This document shows positions 21,989 to 34,515 of a DNA stretch of 64,000 nt, piece by piece. Under the pieces are notes generated by a model, which was given only the letters and a program-made list of their open reading frames with translations, made no database searches and was not told the origin of the DNA. The stretch comes from Theobroma cacao (taxonomy: Eukaryota; Streptophyta; Magnoliopsida; Malvales; Malvaceae), in the NCBI RefSeq assembly GCF_000208745.1, contig NC_030856.1:12040719-12104718 (forward strand), in the 5' to 3' direction. A program made the position numbers and the translations under genes. The number at the start of each line of letters is the position of its first letter. Positions within the stretch are counted from its first letter, which is position 1.

Positions 21989-24905
21989 AACTTCCTTTTC
22001 CTTATCTTCATTTTTCACATCATCTTCCAATTGCTTTGGGTATCTCTTAATTTCTTTTGGGTTTAGGGTATCTCTTAATCTCTTAATTAAAGCTCTTCTT
22101 GAAACAACCTTCTTTACCAAATACGATCCTTCCCAATTTAGTATCCATTTCATATGAGAGTCATTTTGGTTGGGAAGTATCCTTTTGATGACTAAATCCC
22201 TTTCTTGAAAGTGCCTAGGATGAACTTTTTTTGCATATGCTCACATCATCCTTCGTTGATACATTAGACATTGGTAGAATGCCATGAGTCTTTTTTACTC
22301 AATCAAATTCAACTATTCATGGCGAAAATAAATGTACCCAACTTCCTATAGTTTTATTTCCATAAACACCCTCAATGATGGGATTTCTATTTTAACGAGT
22401 AGTACTGCTTCCATGCCATATACTAACGAGTACGGAGTTGCCCTGTGGAGGTATGCACAAAAGTTTGATATGCATGCAAATCAAAAGAAGTTTTTCATGC
22501 CAATCTTTCTAAACTTCAGTCATTTTTCAATAATCTTTTGATAATCTTGTTGGCCGCCACCACTGCTCCATTCATTTTTAGACAGTAAGTTGTTGAGTTG
22601 TGATGCTTAATCTTGAGTTTATCACAAACTTCCTTTAAAATTGCACCATTCATATTGCTTGCATTGTTGGTAATGATTCTTTCCGAAAGTTCATATCTAT
22701 GTATAATTTCTTTCTTAATGAACTTGCATATTACTTTTTATGTTACATTGGCATAAGAAGCTACTTTTACCCATTTTGTGAAGTAATTGATGGCCACCAA
22801 TATAAATTGATGTCCATTAAAAGACTTTAGAGTAATAACCCCAATCATATCCATTCCCCACATCGAAAACGCCAAAGCACCATGAAAACATGTAGTGGAG
22901 TTGGTGGAGTGTGGATTTTATCTACATAAATCTGACATTTGAGGCATTTTGGGAAAAGTTTATGCAATCTGCTTCCAATCTCAACCAATAATATCTAGCT
23001 CTCAAAATCTGTCTAGCCAACATATCTCCATCGACATGAGCTCCACATGTTCCCTTGTGGATTTCTTCCATTATTTTGTTGGCTTTAACCGCATCCACAC
23101 ATCTCCAAAGCACTTGGTCTTGCCTTCTCTTGTAGACTATCTCTCCATTGAGAAAGAAACCCATTGCTAATTTTCTGAGAACCCATTTTTCATTTTCCAT
23201 AGCATTCTCAAGATATAGCTGGTACTTGATGTATTACACAATATCATAATGCCATGGTTTCCCATAACTTCTTCTTCAACATTTAGGCAATGTGCAGAGA
23301 CTTCTTAGATTCCTAAATTAAAAGGACATACGTCAACCCCATCATTTACTTTGAACATTGCTGTAAGGGTGGCTAAAGCATCAATAATCAAGTTCTCTTC
23401 CTGAGGCAAATGGCTGAAACTTATTTTCCTAAACTGTTTGCTTAGCTTTGTAACCAACTTTTGATATGGAATCAATTTAAGCTCTCTTGCTTCCCTTTCA
23501 CCTTATATTTGACAAATCACTAAACCAGAATCTCTAAAGACTTCTACTATGTCGACCTTCATGTCGATTGCTACCTGTAATCCCATTACACATACCTCGT
23601 ATTCTGTCATGTTATTAGTACAACTGAAAGTTAAACTTGCAGTGGCAAGATAATATTTCCCGTATAGAGAAATCAAGATTGCCCCAATTCTGTGCCTCAA
23701 AACATTTGATGCCTAATTGAAATAAATTTTTCAAAGGCTAGGTTCATTGGGATTCTCTTTATCTATATGCAAGATGAACATCAGATCTTCATTCAAAAAG
23801 TCAAACTTACAGGGCTCATAATCCTTAATGGCCCGATTTGCAAGGAAATCGATAATGGCGGTTCTTTTGATTGACTTTTGGGACACATATACAATATCAT
23901 ATTCAGATAGTAAAACCTCCTATCGTGATATTCTTCAGAACAAAGATGGCTTTTCAAAAATGTATTTGATGGGATTTAACTTTGCCACCAAACACATTGT
24001 ATGATATAACATATATTGCGAGAGCCTTTGAGCAATCCATGCTAGTGCACAACGCATCTTTTCAAGCACAGTGTATTTGGATGAATACGCAGTGAATTTC
24101 TTACTTGCGTAGTATATGGCATGTTCTTTCTTGCCTATTTCATCATGCTGCCTTCGTACACATCCTATAGAGTTCTCATTTATTGTTAAGTATAGTATGA
24201 GAGGCTTCCCAACTACTGGTGGTACCAACACTAGAGGATTTCAAGATATTCTTTGATTTTATCAAAGGCTCCTTGGCACTCTTCATTCCACTCTCTTGGG
24301 TCATGCTTACAAAGGAGTTTTAAATCAGGTCACATATGGAAATGAGTTGGGATATAAATCGAGCAATGTAATTCAACCTTCTCAAAATTTCTCTCACTTC
24401 TTTTTGTGGTCGGGAATAGGGTAACCCTTAGATAGCTTTTATTTTGTCTAGGTCTACTTCAACCCTTTTTTTCTTACTATGAATCCCAACAATTTCTCAA
24501 AAGTAACACCAGAGGTGCATTTTGCAGGGTTTAATTTAAGTTGAAACTTTATTAATCTCTCGAATAACTTCTTGAGATTAACAATATTATCCTCTTTTTT
24601 GTGAGATTTTGTAATCATGTTATCTACATGTACCTCTATTTCTTTATGCATCATATTATGAAACAAGGTTACTGTGGCTCTCTGGTAAGTGGTGCTTACA
24701 TTTTTAATCCAAATGGCATAACTTCATAACAAAACATTCCCCACATGGTTACCAACTTTTTCTTTTCCATATCTTTAGGCACCATCTTAATTTGAATATA
24801 TCCAGAGAACCCATCCATTAAGCATAATAAAGAGTGTTTTGTCATGTTATCCATAAAAGCGTCAATAGCGATAAAAGAAAGCTATTCATGGAAGAAATTT
24901 CTAGC
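21989..24905 (-). pseudogene. Decayed Tat pol: RT, RNase H, second RNase H, integrase
   Basis: Minus-strand fragments appear in the normal order. RT (24454-24666) carries HVDNM where VDDM is expected. The connection/RNase H segment (23935-24231) has HAIYYASKKFT. The second, archaeal-type RNase H (23503-23700) has TNNMTEYE. The integrase zinc-binding region is at 22922-23200, where the final Cys pair is lost. The integrase core (~22300-22870) has MDMIG, and ITNN where ITDN is expected. The integrase C-terminus (21989-22153) has NWEGSYLV. Frame breaks separate the parts. The second Asp of the RT pair and one integrase Asp are Asn, so the enzymes would be inactive even if expressed. Confidence 0.85.
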
Positions 24906-27347
24906 GGCCACAACACTACAACACTAACTCTTTAGCGCTGCAGTGTTGAAGCTATCTCATGTCCAGCAGCCATGACGCTATAGCACTGACTGTCCAGCAT
25001 CGCAGCACTAGGGACACCTCATGTCTATGATGCATGAGCAAGATGGGAGTGGTATGATAATGAGCTTACAAGCTGAATTATGGTCATTGGTCATTGAGCT
25101 TTGTTATTTAGGAGTTTTAAATGTTCCGGAGAATGTTTACATGAATGAATTGAAAGGTTTCTTTATTGCCTTGTATATAGGCATATAATTAAAAGAGAAG
25201 TTAAAAGATTCTTGAGATGGCTACATTGAGATAAGATACCATGTGAAGTATTAGAATAAATAATATGTTGACCAAAGTCAAATCCTAAGAAATAAAGGAG
25301 ATGAGAGATTAAGCCTTGTTAAAGGCTAAGGAAAAAGTAAGTGAAGAGTTAGATGAATATATGAGAGATGGGTTAGGGATGTCAATACCAAGTGATGAAA
25401 GTGTGAAAGAAGGATTACAAGGCTGGTATAGAAAACGAGTTTATATAGAATATCGTTATGAGAATTTACAATTCTTGTCTTGACTCAGCTAAATGAAAAG
25501 GGTTAGTAACAACACAAGGCCAATTGTGTGGCAACCTAGAAACCTATGAAGATGAGTTAGGGATTTAATGGATAAGTACATATTGATATACCTTTAAGAA
25601 TAAGTGCATGTCTATAGAACGATATACTCAAGATGTTAAGGAGCAAATAAGAGACTAAGTGTTTCAGGAATGCACAAACATCTATGAGAAGGAATTACTA
25701 ATCATACACGGCAAGTATAAAATGTGGGATTTTTGAAACTTACTGAGGCGCCTAACCGCTAAGTCACAGGTTAAATGGTCATATGCAGTGAGGCATGAGT
25801 TTAAGATAGGTATTGCCAAGGAAATACTTAAGAGGAGTTCTGCTATGGATCTTGTGAAAGCAAGCATTAAGTTATGCAGTTACAAAAAGGAAGCTATAAG
25901 CTGAGAATGGTACTCATAGTCACTTTGAAAGGTGCTTGAGAAGAACCTTGTTTCCAATCTTGCAATTCCAAGTACAAATTGTGAATTGACTAAGGGAGAA
26001 TGATGTTACATCAGTATAAAAGAACAGTATAAAGAATGGTTGAAAGTAATCTCGATAGTGAAGTCGGATGATGAAAACTTCCTAATGCAGTATGGAAATT
26101 GGAATTCGAAAACGCTTAAGGCATGCATGATTTGAATCAGTCTAAGTTTTAAGTGACTCATTAAAGTCGAAATGCAACAAGGATATAATATATATATATG
26201 TTAGAGGTATGAAGAATAATTGAGAAATAAGGATGACTTTTAGGGATTGTGGTATTGCATAAGATGCAATGATCCAATAAAAGATAAACCTTGGAAAGAT
26301 CAACGAGATTATAAAGCATATATGAATACCGGATTGCAATTTAATACAAATGACATTTAGCAAGTGAGATGTGATTAATGACATGGTGATGCAAGGATAT
26401 ATAGTATGATAAAACTCAAGCATAAAATTGGAAATGATATAAACGATATGAAGCTATGTATAGACATAACAAGAATGTTGACATGCACTATGAGGATTAT
26501 TATATTGAATCTTGGATAGGGATGTGGATGAATAAAGGGAAATGTAGTCCAAGGCACGTGAACACATGGATCCCTATGTGTAACGAGGGATGTTAACATT
26601 TGGAAACGCATGTGCATGCGTATATGTGAAATTGATGACTTGACCAAATAAGGTGCGGAATTGTTCTTAGTAAATTGAGATTTGAACTTTATTTATTTGA
26701 TGAGTTGTATAAATGGTACAATGGCAAGAAGTCCCATTAGAAGTTGAACTATGATGATAAAAGAAATATTGGGAAAAATAGTCAGAGAAATGAGATTAAA
26801 GAAATGTAATCCATAACGTGGGAATAATTGAAGTATGTGGCGTAATGTAAGATAAACTTGAAGTATGTGGAAATTAGTGAAGGCATTAACCTTCCTCAAC
26901 GTTGAGACCATGTACATAAATGAATATGGCATGTTTATAATTTTATTGGTTACATAATGATGTATGGGGATAAGATGAATGAATAAATGTCGAGAAGCTT
27001 GGCAAGGAGCGAAATAATAAAATGGTGATTAAGTATACATAAGTAAGTATAATATGTGATCGAAATCTGTATGATTGAGATGGAGCTATGGTTCAAATTT
27101 AATGATAGTAATAGAGGCATGCTTGGTGTCTTAACATAAGTGATCATGATTGTGAAGGGCACTGCTGATTTGATTCTAAAGGATAATAATTGACATAAGT
27201 GAAGTATTCAAGTTGAACTAGAAGTGAACGAGTTGAATAAATCGAAATTCCTTATAAAGGGAGAAATAGAATATGATCATAGAGTGAGATTTATAACTCG
27301 ACACCGACGTGAATTCGAGGACGAATTCTATTTAAGTGGGGGGAGAC
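24906..27347 (+). mobile_element. Internal 3' remnant of a plus-strand gypsy element
   Basis: After the Tat RT stops near 24905 the orientation changes. The region has no intact frame. Just before the LTR it reads as a typical gypsy pol end ('gaattcgaggacgaattc') and then the purine tract 'aagtggggggagac' (27334-27347). I infer it is the decayed 3' part of the element whose 3' LTR follows. The sequence at 24906-25040, rich in 'cagcactg'-like words, is unplaced. Confidence 0.5.
27334..27347 (+). promoter_or_regulatory. Polypurine tract before the 27348 LTR
   Basis: AAGTGGGGGGAGAC directly precedes the LTR start TGTAATACTCC, as expected for a Ty3/gypsy 3' LTR. Confidence 0.8.
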
Positions 27348-30300
27348 TGTAATACTCCGTACTTTGATACGGTGACTAATAAAGGTTATCGGATGTCAAA
27401 CCCAGCTCTATTATATACTTGCCATGTCATTCATGTATTTGATAGCATGTCTGCATACTTGGATGCCTCAGAGAATCGTTAAAAGCCGGTATCGTCCCTA
27501 GTGGTATAATTAAGTCGATTAAAACCTTGAACTAGTTTGAATAGAGATTTTAGGATGTATTTGCGAGTTATTGAACCTTAGAATGTTTTAATATGGTGAT
27601 TCGGAGTTTGAGGATTGATTTGGAGTTAATTCGAGAATTTTCATAATGTAGGGGCAAAATAGTCATTTTGCTATCTGAGGGTAAAATTGGAATGTTGGAC
27701 AAAATTTTTGACCAAGTTTGACTAATTGGAGTATGATTTGAATTTTAGAAGTGAAAATTTTCAATTTTGAGCATAAAGGCAAAACAGTCATTTTATGTGC
27801 CCATGAGGATGTAATTGGAATTTTTGAAATTTTACACCACCATAACACTTGTCAAGCCCATGAATTTCACCTATTATCATTTTATACTTTGGATAATTAA
27901 GAAATTACATGTGGTGGTGAGCAAATGCTTAATTGTTAAGTTATTAACCATGGACCAATCACATGGTGACAAATGTCAAGTTTTAATATTTTTATAATTA
28001 CCTTTATAAGCTCAACTTAAACTCTCCCATTTCATTCTTCATGGCTGGCCAAAGCAAGGAACAAAGAGAAAAGAATAAGAACAAACCCTAGAGAAGAAAA
28101 TCCAAGAGAAATTTGTCGAATTTCAAGGAACAAAACAATCAAAGGTAAGATTTTTCAATTTTAGCTTAAGATCTACCTTTCCCATGCTCTCTTTTTCATT
28201 TTCCATAGTTGAAACTCAAGATTTCATGAAGGAAAGATTGCTGGCCGAACCTAGGGGGAGAGGTTTTGATCACGAGTTTTGTTAGATTTCATGCTACATA
28301 CGCGTTTTTAGTTGTTTCGTGATACTCGGTGTGAAAAACAAGCATGAAAACCACATATTCTTCATCAAACTCTCCTTGGCTGAATTTACTAAAGGACATA
28401 TTGATGATGAATCTTGTTATATCTCATGTTATTTAGCTCATATTTGATGAATTGTGGTGCCGGATATTGAAAACGGTTATGGAAACGTATGGTTCCTTTA
28501 GTAAACGATTTGAACAACAATGAGAAACTCAAGTTCATTGAGGTACTTTGGGTGTAATTGGAGTATTGGAAGTGAAATGAATGTTTTTGAAGTTGAATTG
28601 GATGTTTTGGTTGATTTAACAGTGTATAGTTCGAGTTAGGTCGAATACAAATTCAGTCCGATCATAATTGAACCCACGTAGAACACCGTCTTTAAGTGAT
28701 TATTCGAACAATTCTCATTCAATTTTCATGCATTCATATAGAGCCTGAAATAGTTTTATAATAGTTTGGCACAAATATATTGAATTACGTGTCGTGTATT
28801 ATGTATAGGTGGTGAGCCTTCTAATAAGGGTAAAGATATTATACCCGAGGATCAAGAATAGGAGTACTCCACACTCCCGCTATTGTGAGTAACATACTTT
28901 CATCTTAACTATCTAAAGTTGTTTCTACTCGTTTTTATGTTTTAAAGAATAATGAGTTTAAATGGTAAATTATTATGCTTTAAAATTGAATTGTTGGTTA
29001 AATGAAATGAGTTTTATAACTTGTTTGAAATTGAATACTAGTTTTGGAAATTGAGTAAGTGGAGACTATATACTCTTGTTTTGATGTATGGTTTAAATTG
29101 GTAGCTTATGACAATGTGATGGCATGAATGGTTGGATTTGTGCTTTGTGTGAAAAATATAAACTGTTTTGTTTTGCCGTGACACAAGCTGGGTAATTTTA
29201 TAATAGCCATGTCATGTTGTCGAAATGTTTATTGATTTGGTGGGTTATTTGATTAGCTTCCTGCAGTGGACGGGTTTCTGCAGACCAACCTATTAGAGAG
29301 GCATGGTAAATCCGTTATATTTTACCTTCGTATGAAAGGCGCAGAGGGTATCTCCTAAGGTATATTTAGAGTTCACTTCACGCCGAACCACCACATGAGG
29401 GTGAAACTCAGCTAACGTTAAGGAACGGCTATGTTTTTAAATGTAAAATATGTTTTATGTGCATATATCATTTTAACAGCCTTGGTGAACTCGGTTGGAT
29501 GCCCAAGCCAAGGTGTCATCGAGTACGAGTTTTGGTACGAGCTAAGTTTTAAGAGAGTCATAAGCCTTACTGATTGTTCTTGATGAAATGTAATTGTTCT
29601 ATATGAATTGAAATGAGTTTTGAATGTTATGAATTATATTATGATGGGATGATTTAACTGTCTCCATTTACTTTGTTTTAGATGTTATAAATGAATTTTG
29701 CTTACTCACTAGATTTATAAAAACTCACCCCTTCTTCTCACCCATTTCAGACTCAGGATAGTCTGTAGATAGCTGATTTCGTCGAGGATCTACTTTAGAA
29801 TTTACATCTTTAGAAATCGAAGGTCTACCTTCTTGTACATATTTGTTTATTTTGGGGGCCCACATGTCATTGTAGAATATTTTGTATATCTGGCTGCGTG
29901 TGCCACTGTATATATGAATTTTTTTTTTTTTATGTTACAAAAATTATTTACTCAGAGTTCTATAAATATTGTTTTATAAGAAAATGGAATATTTTATTTA
30001 ATATTTTTATTTAGTTTGATTAGCCATAATTTAATTTTAAATGGATGATTTAGATTACTAAAATTATTTTTAGATAAGAAATGTATATTTTCAATCGTAT
30101 ACTGTATTTTCACCAGGTTTCAAAATTTTCGGGTAAAAATGATCAAAATACCCTTGTGTGGCAAAAATTATTTTTTTGTTTGTTTTGATTTAAAAATAGT
30201 TTATATTCCCTTAAAACATGATATTTAGTAACTATTACTCACATGAGAGATGTAAAACTGATGCGAGAGCCTTACGAGGTTTCGGTTGACATTCCAAGTA

Positions 30301-30364
30301 ATGAATGTCTATTGAGACATCGCGACGGATGTCACGGGCTCGAAGGGAGTACCGGATCATGACA
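27348..30364 (+). repeat. Complete ~3.0-kb gypsy 3' LTR
   Basis: It starts TGTAATACTCC after a PPT and ends GGATCATGACA, giving the canonical TG...CA. A TATA-like TTTATAAG near 28003 and a GA-rich leader (28050-28140) suggest a U3 of ~0.7 kb and an unusually long R-U5 of ~2.3 kb. The leader has a donor-like AAAG/GTAAG at 28145 and a splice-bounded segment at 28809-28884. It is the reference copy for the fragments at 1-470, 471-760 and 12952-15257. Confidence 0.85.
28809..28884 (+). other. Conserved 76-bp splice-bounded segment (3.0-kb LTR)
   Basis: Preceded by GTATAG and followed by GTGAGTAAC. The minus-strand copy is 14442-14510, preceded by GTACAG and followed by GTGAGTAAAC on its own strand. 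Confidence 0.45.
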
Positions 30365-31806
30365 TCAGATGCCAATTGAAGTTAATTAAAATGTTTAAAA
30401 ATGATGGAAGACGAAAGGAATAGTTTGGGATAAAATATTCCGCATGCGAAGAAATAACAATAAAATAATAATATTTTTATCGAAGAGGAACTTGTGAGAC
30501 AAAAAGTGATTCAGAAGTCAATTGAGGCATAATAAGGTATTTTGGGTACCAAGGAGACAAAAAGAGACGAGGAAATTTTTGGAATAAAATAATATTAAAA
30601 TATTAATATTTTATTCAGTATCAAAATTTTTCATGAAGAAGGAGTATATGGTCAATCTAAGTGGGGGAGAAGAGGAATGAGAAAATTTCGAAGAAAAATG
30701 ACGTTAATGGGGCTGCGTGTCTTCAATAAGTAAAGATAGCTCGGGTAAATAAATATTTTAAATATTTTGGGGACACTGCATTGGAGTACAAACTTTATAC
30801 TTCACTTGTACATGTGTAGAATAAGGTAATGAAGGAAATTGGAGTTAAATAAGTATTGGGAGGACTAAATTAAAAAGATAAGAAACTGGAGGGCAAAACG
30901 ATAATTTTACACAAAGCTTGGTCAAAGCTTCCAAAGGAAACTTTGACTCTCATCTTTATCAGCCCAAAACCGTCCTTATCTCCTCCAGCAAGATATTTCT
31001 TCTCCTTCTTGAAGCTTCCAACTCCATTTTCATGTCAAGTTCATGAGTATCAAATTTTTTTCATGTGATGTTCCTTGTTTCTTCTCATTTCCTTTCTTTT
31101 CTTACTTCTTTCTTCTCCAAACTTCTTGGGCACTAAACTTGGAGCTTTTAACCCCAATTTCCAACACATACAAACCCTAGGAGAAGAAGAAAGAAAAAGA
31201 GAGAAAGGAAGAAAAAAGCTTGGTTTTGGTGATTCAAGCATGGAACGGTAAGAATTCTTGTTTTTTTCTTGAGTAGTCTTTGAAAATGAGTTAGTGACTT
31301 AGAGAAATGTCTTGTGATAGCAAAGATTGGCTTGATTGGAAAAAAAATTGGTAACATGTAAGCAAATAAACCCATGGGTACATGAAGGATTCAAAGTGGA
31401 AAAGGAAAATGATAAGCTTAACACTATATTTTAAAGCCTACGGTTAGTTGAATATTGTGAGGAATTACGGTTGTTGAAAGGATCTATTTGCCTAAGCTAA
31501 TTGAAAATTATTAAGATTGTATGGCATGTTGTTTGAAAGAAATGAAAAAGGAATATTGTGGATAGAGGATTGAGAAACAAAGTATTGAAAGTTAGATAGA
31601 TAACGATGCATGTAAACTAGGAAATAATCGAGTGAAAGTGAGAATGATTATTGCTGCCATATATGTGGATTATGTGTGAAAATATATAGTCACTTAATGG
31701 TAGATGGAAGCTAGTTAAAAATAACTAGCAGAACATGATTTAGTGGATAGCTTTTAGAACTATACTTATGCAAATTGGGTTGGTTGTGATGTTGTTGTGA
31801 TGATAG

Positions 31807-31881
31807 GTCCCAACGAGGCCCCACAGTTCCATTTGGGCCATTAGTGAAGGTTGAAGTCGAGTAAAGATTCAACAAATATCG
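31807..31881 (+). other. Conserved 75-bp splice-bounded segment (LTR X)
   Basis: Preceded by TGATAG and followed by GTGAGTGAAC. It is the counterpart of 17968-18043. Confidence 0.45.
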
Positions 31882-32113
31882 GTGAGTGAACCCGCACTAA
31901 AATGTTTTGGGTAGATGTGCATACGTTTGAGCGAACCATTTAAACTGTTTAAATTATCTTTTCTTCAAAATGCATGGGAGCAAGCCTTTAGTGAAATGTT
32001 TTTGTGGTGTGGAACATGATTGTGATGAATCTATGTACTTTTATATGACGCTGATATGTATATAAGGATATACAATATATACATATATTGTTAAGTAATT
32101 TTGTATAATTGAT

Positions 32114-32365
32114 GTAACCGTGCATGTGCGGAGTGGGCAGTGGACATGCTGGTTGAGTGAGGCTGCTTGTAGCGAGGGTTGTCCCCTATGAGTTGAGCCA
32201 TCGCTGAAGGAGGAAAGGGTTGCTTGTAGCGAGGGTCATCCCCTATGAGTGGAGCCCAACCGTGCATGTGCGGAGTGGGCAGTGCACATGTCGGTAATGA
32301 TACTATCGTGATATTTATAACCGTGCATGTGCGGAATGGGCAGTGCACATGCCTGTAATGATGCA
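32114..32365 (+). repeat. Minisatellite with TGTGCGGAGTGGGCAGTGCACATG core in LTR X
   Basis: Three copies of 'gtgcatgtgcggagtgggca' plus 'gtgcacatg' start near 32116, 32260 and 32322, and a second repeat ('gttgtcccctatgagt' type) lies between them. The core is inverted-repeat in nature (TGTGC...GCACA). Confidence 0.85.
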
Positions 32366-33252
32366 CATCAGCCTGGTGAGGTGATGGTGGTGTAAGTGCT
32401 TATATATATACATATTTACTATATAGAGATGTTTGGATTTAAAATGTGATTGCACTGACTGTTGAAAACTTGAGCATTGTCAATATGTTCAATTTAATGT
32501 TCAATATGGCATGAGTGGATTTTTTCGGTGGCAGTGAAAGCCCCTTGGATTTTTATCTGGCCAGAATTTCGTTGCAGCAAGAATGCCTTTTCGCTGCGGT
32601 GAGAGTCAATCTATTATGCTTGACTTGCTTGCAATCTACTAAAGTTTTCACTTCTCAACTTCCTTGTTACTTATGAGTCTTTTGTCATCAAGTAACTAAA
32701 CGACCAAGGGTTGGAATGAGGGGTTTTTAAATAGAGATAAATTAAATTGCATTATTTTGAATTTAAGTGCATCATGCTTTCTAAACCTTCCTTAACATTG
32801 CTTGTTCCCTTCCTATGTTCACTCACTGAGTTTGTACTCACGTTTTAAAATTCATGTTTTAGGTTTTCCTGAGTTAAAGGTAATTGGATCCTAGGACGAG
32901 GTGCTCCTTCCTATACATTGCTTGATAGGTTTAACGTGACTCTAAGTGATATCAATCGTGCCCAGAGTCACTCCGCTGGCGGTCAAGTTCTAATTACGTG
33001 TATATGAATACTTGTTGAAAAATGCTGAGATTCATTTGTCAAACTATATATGTGTATTATGGTTGATGATGTCATTTTGAAAGCATAGTTGAGGTTTATG
33101 AATTGTTTTCAGAGGAACTATATTTGAACGATACAGATTTTGAATTTTAAACGAGTATGAAATAATGTATAAAATTCTATAAAGAGGCTTGCTTAGGCTT
33201 AGTGAGCTAAGCCCATTGGGCCCTTGCGCTTGTCATGGCCTGGGAATTGGGC

Positions 33253-34515
33253 TGTGACAAAAACACATCATGCTTATCATTTGTTTGAATGATTAAAGTA
33301 ATAGAAAACCCATATTAAACAAAAAAATGCTTCTAATGCTCTTGGGCATAGGCGTTTAAGTAAGATTGTTCATTGCATTTTCCACGACTTAAAAATGGTA
33401 GGTAACTTAGTGACTATCCAGCTGGTTAGTTTTTTTCCTAGTGGCATCGAATATATTAAAAGAACCCTCTCTTTAGGATCTTCATCCTTGATCATGTGAA
33501 TTGACAATTCCTCACATGCCTCCTCTAGAGTCCCAATAACCTTATTCGACGCTTCGGGATGAATATATCCTGCAAAACGCAAGGTCTCGTATAAGTATAG
33601 GATTTTTTTTTTTCTTAGATTCTTCCTTTTTCCCCTCAAACTGAGCCATCTTTTTCATTTTCTTTTAGACTACAAGCTTTCTCCTTTCGTCTTTGGTAGG
33701 CTTATACCACAAACCAAACTTTTCCTCATTTTTGACTAAAATAAAAGGCTTATTGATTCCTTACAGATTTTTTCCTAGCTCAAACCCAACATAACACCCT
33801 TTTTCCACTATTTACTTGATTTCCATGTTAGTTGCCCTTCATAAGTGTGAAGTTGGTATTACTGCCCCTTCTCCCACATAAGTAGTAGCATTAACAAACT
33901 CAAAAGATCTGAAAAAGCATTCAGGGACTTCTTCTGCCACCTTTATATAGGAAACAAATGGGGATTAAATGGCTAACATGTCTTTTTTTGTAAAAATGCT
34001 TACCAATTGGCCTTCAATTATGAATTTAACTTTTTGATAGAGGGAATATGGTATAGCTCTTGCCATATTGATCCAAAGGTGCCCTATTAAGCAATTATAG
34101 GATATGGCAATGTCCATGACTTGGAATTAGATATCAAAGATGCAGGGGCCAATTTTCATCAATATTTTAATATCGCATACCATCTCCCATTACTCCCATC
34201 AAAAGCTCTTACGATAATGTGACTAGCCCTCATATAAGACATATCAACTAGCAACTTAGTCAAGGTAGAATGAGGCATGACATTTAGAGCCGAACCATTG
34301 TCAATCAACACTCTAGGTAACGCATGGTTTTCTCACTTGATGGTCATATGGCGCGCTTTGTTACTTCCTCAACCGCCTGATGGAATTTTCTCATCACTAA
34401 AAGAAATGAAGTTCCCCACCATGATATTCCCCACAAAATGGTCCAACTTTTCAATTGATATATCATAAGCCACACAAGCTTGATTCAAGACTTGGAGTAG
34501 TACATTCTTGTGTGC
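33253..34515 (-). pseudogene. Decayed Tat gag-pol linker and protease
   Basis: On the minus strand, ~34190-34330 encodes a retropepsin-like segment with DNGSALNVMP (the catalytic D-T/S-G style triad appears as DNG) followed by typical Tat sequence (RASHIIVRAFDG). A further frame (33370-33639) lacks a recognised motif. Upstream it is joined at ~34515 to a truncated copia integrase. Confidence 0.7.

Larger units (their letters stand above)
30365..33252 (+). repeat. Long gypsy LTR (family X), left edge unclear
   Basis: It ends 'gggctgtgaca' at 33252, followed directly by Tat sequence. It is related to LTR Y (17541-21988). It has a GA-rich leader (31180-31245), a donor-like ACG/GTAAG at 31248, a splice-bounded 75-bp segment (31807-31881) and a minisatellite. 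A PPT-like 'aagtgggggagaagagg' lies at 30659-30675, so the true LTR start could be near 30678 rather than 30365. Confidence 0.6.

Noticed and set aside
25040..27300. A host gene in the plus-strand AT-rich stretch
   Set aside because: Only short, compositionally biased frames appear, and its right end is clearly a gypsy PPT and LTR.
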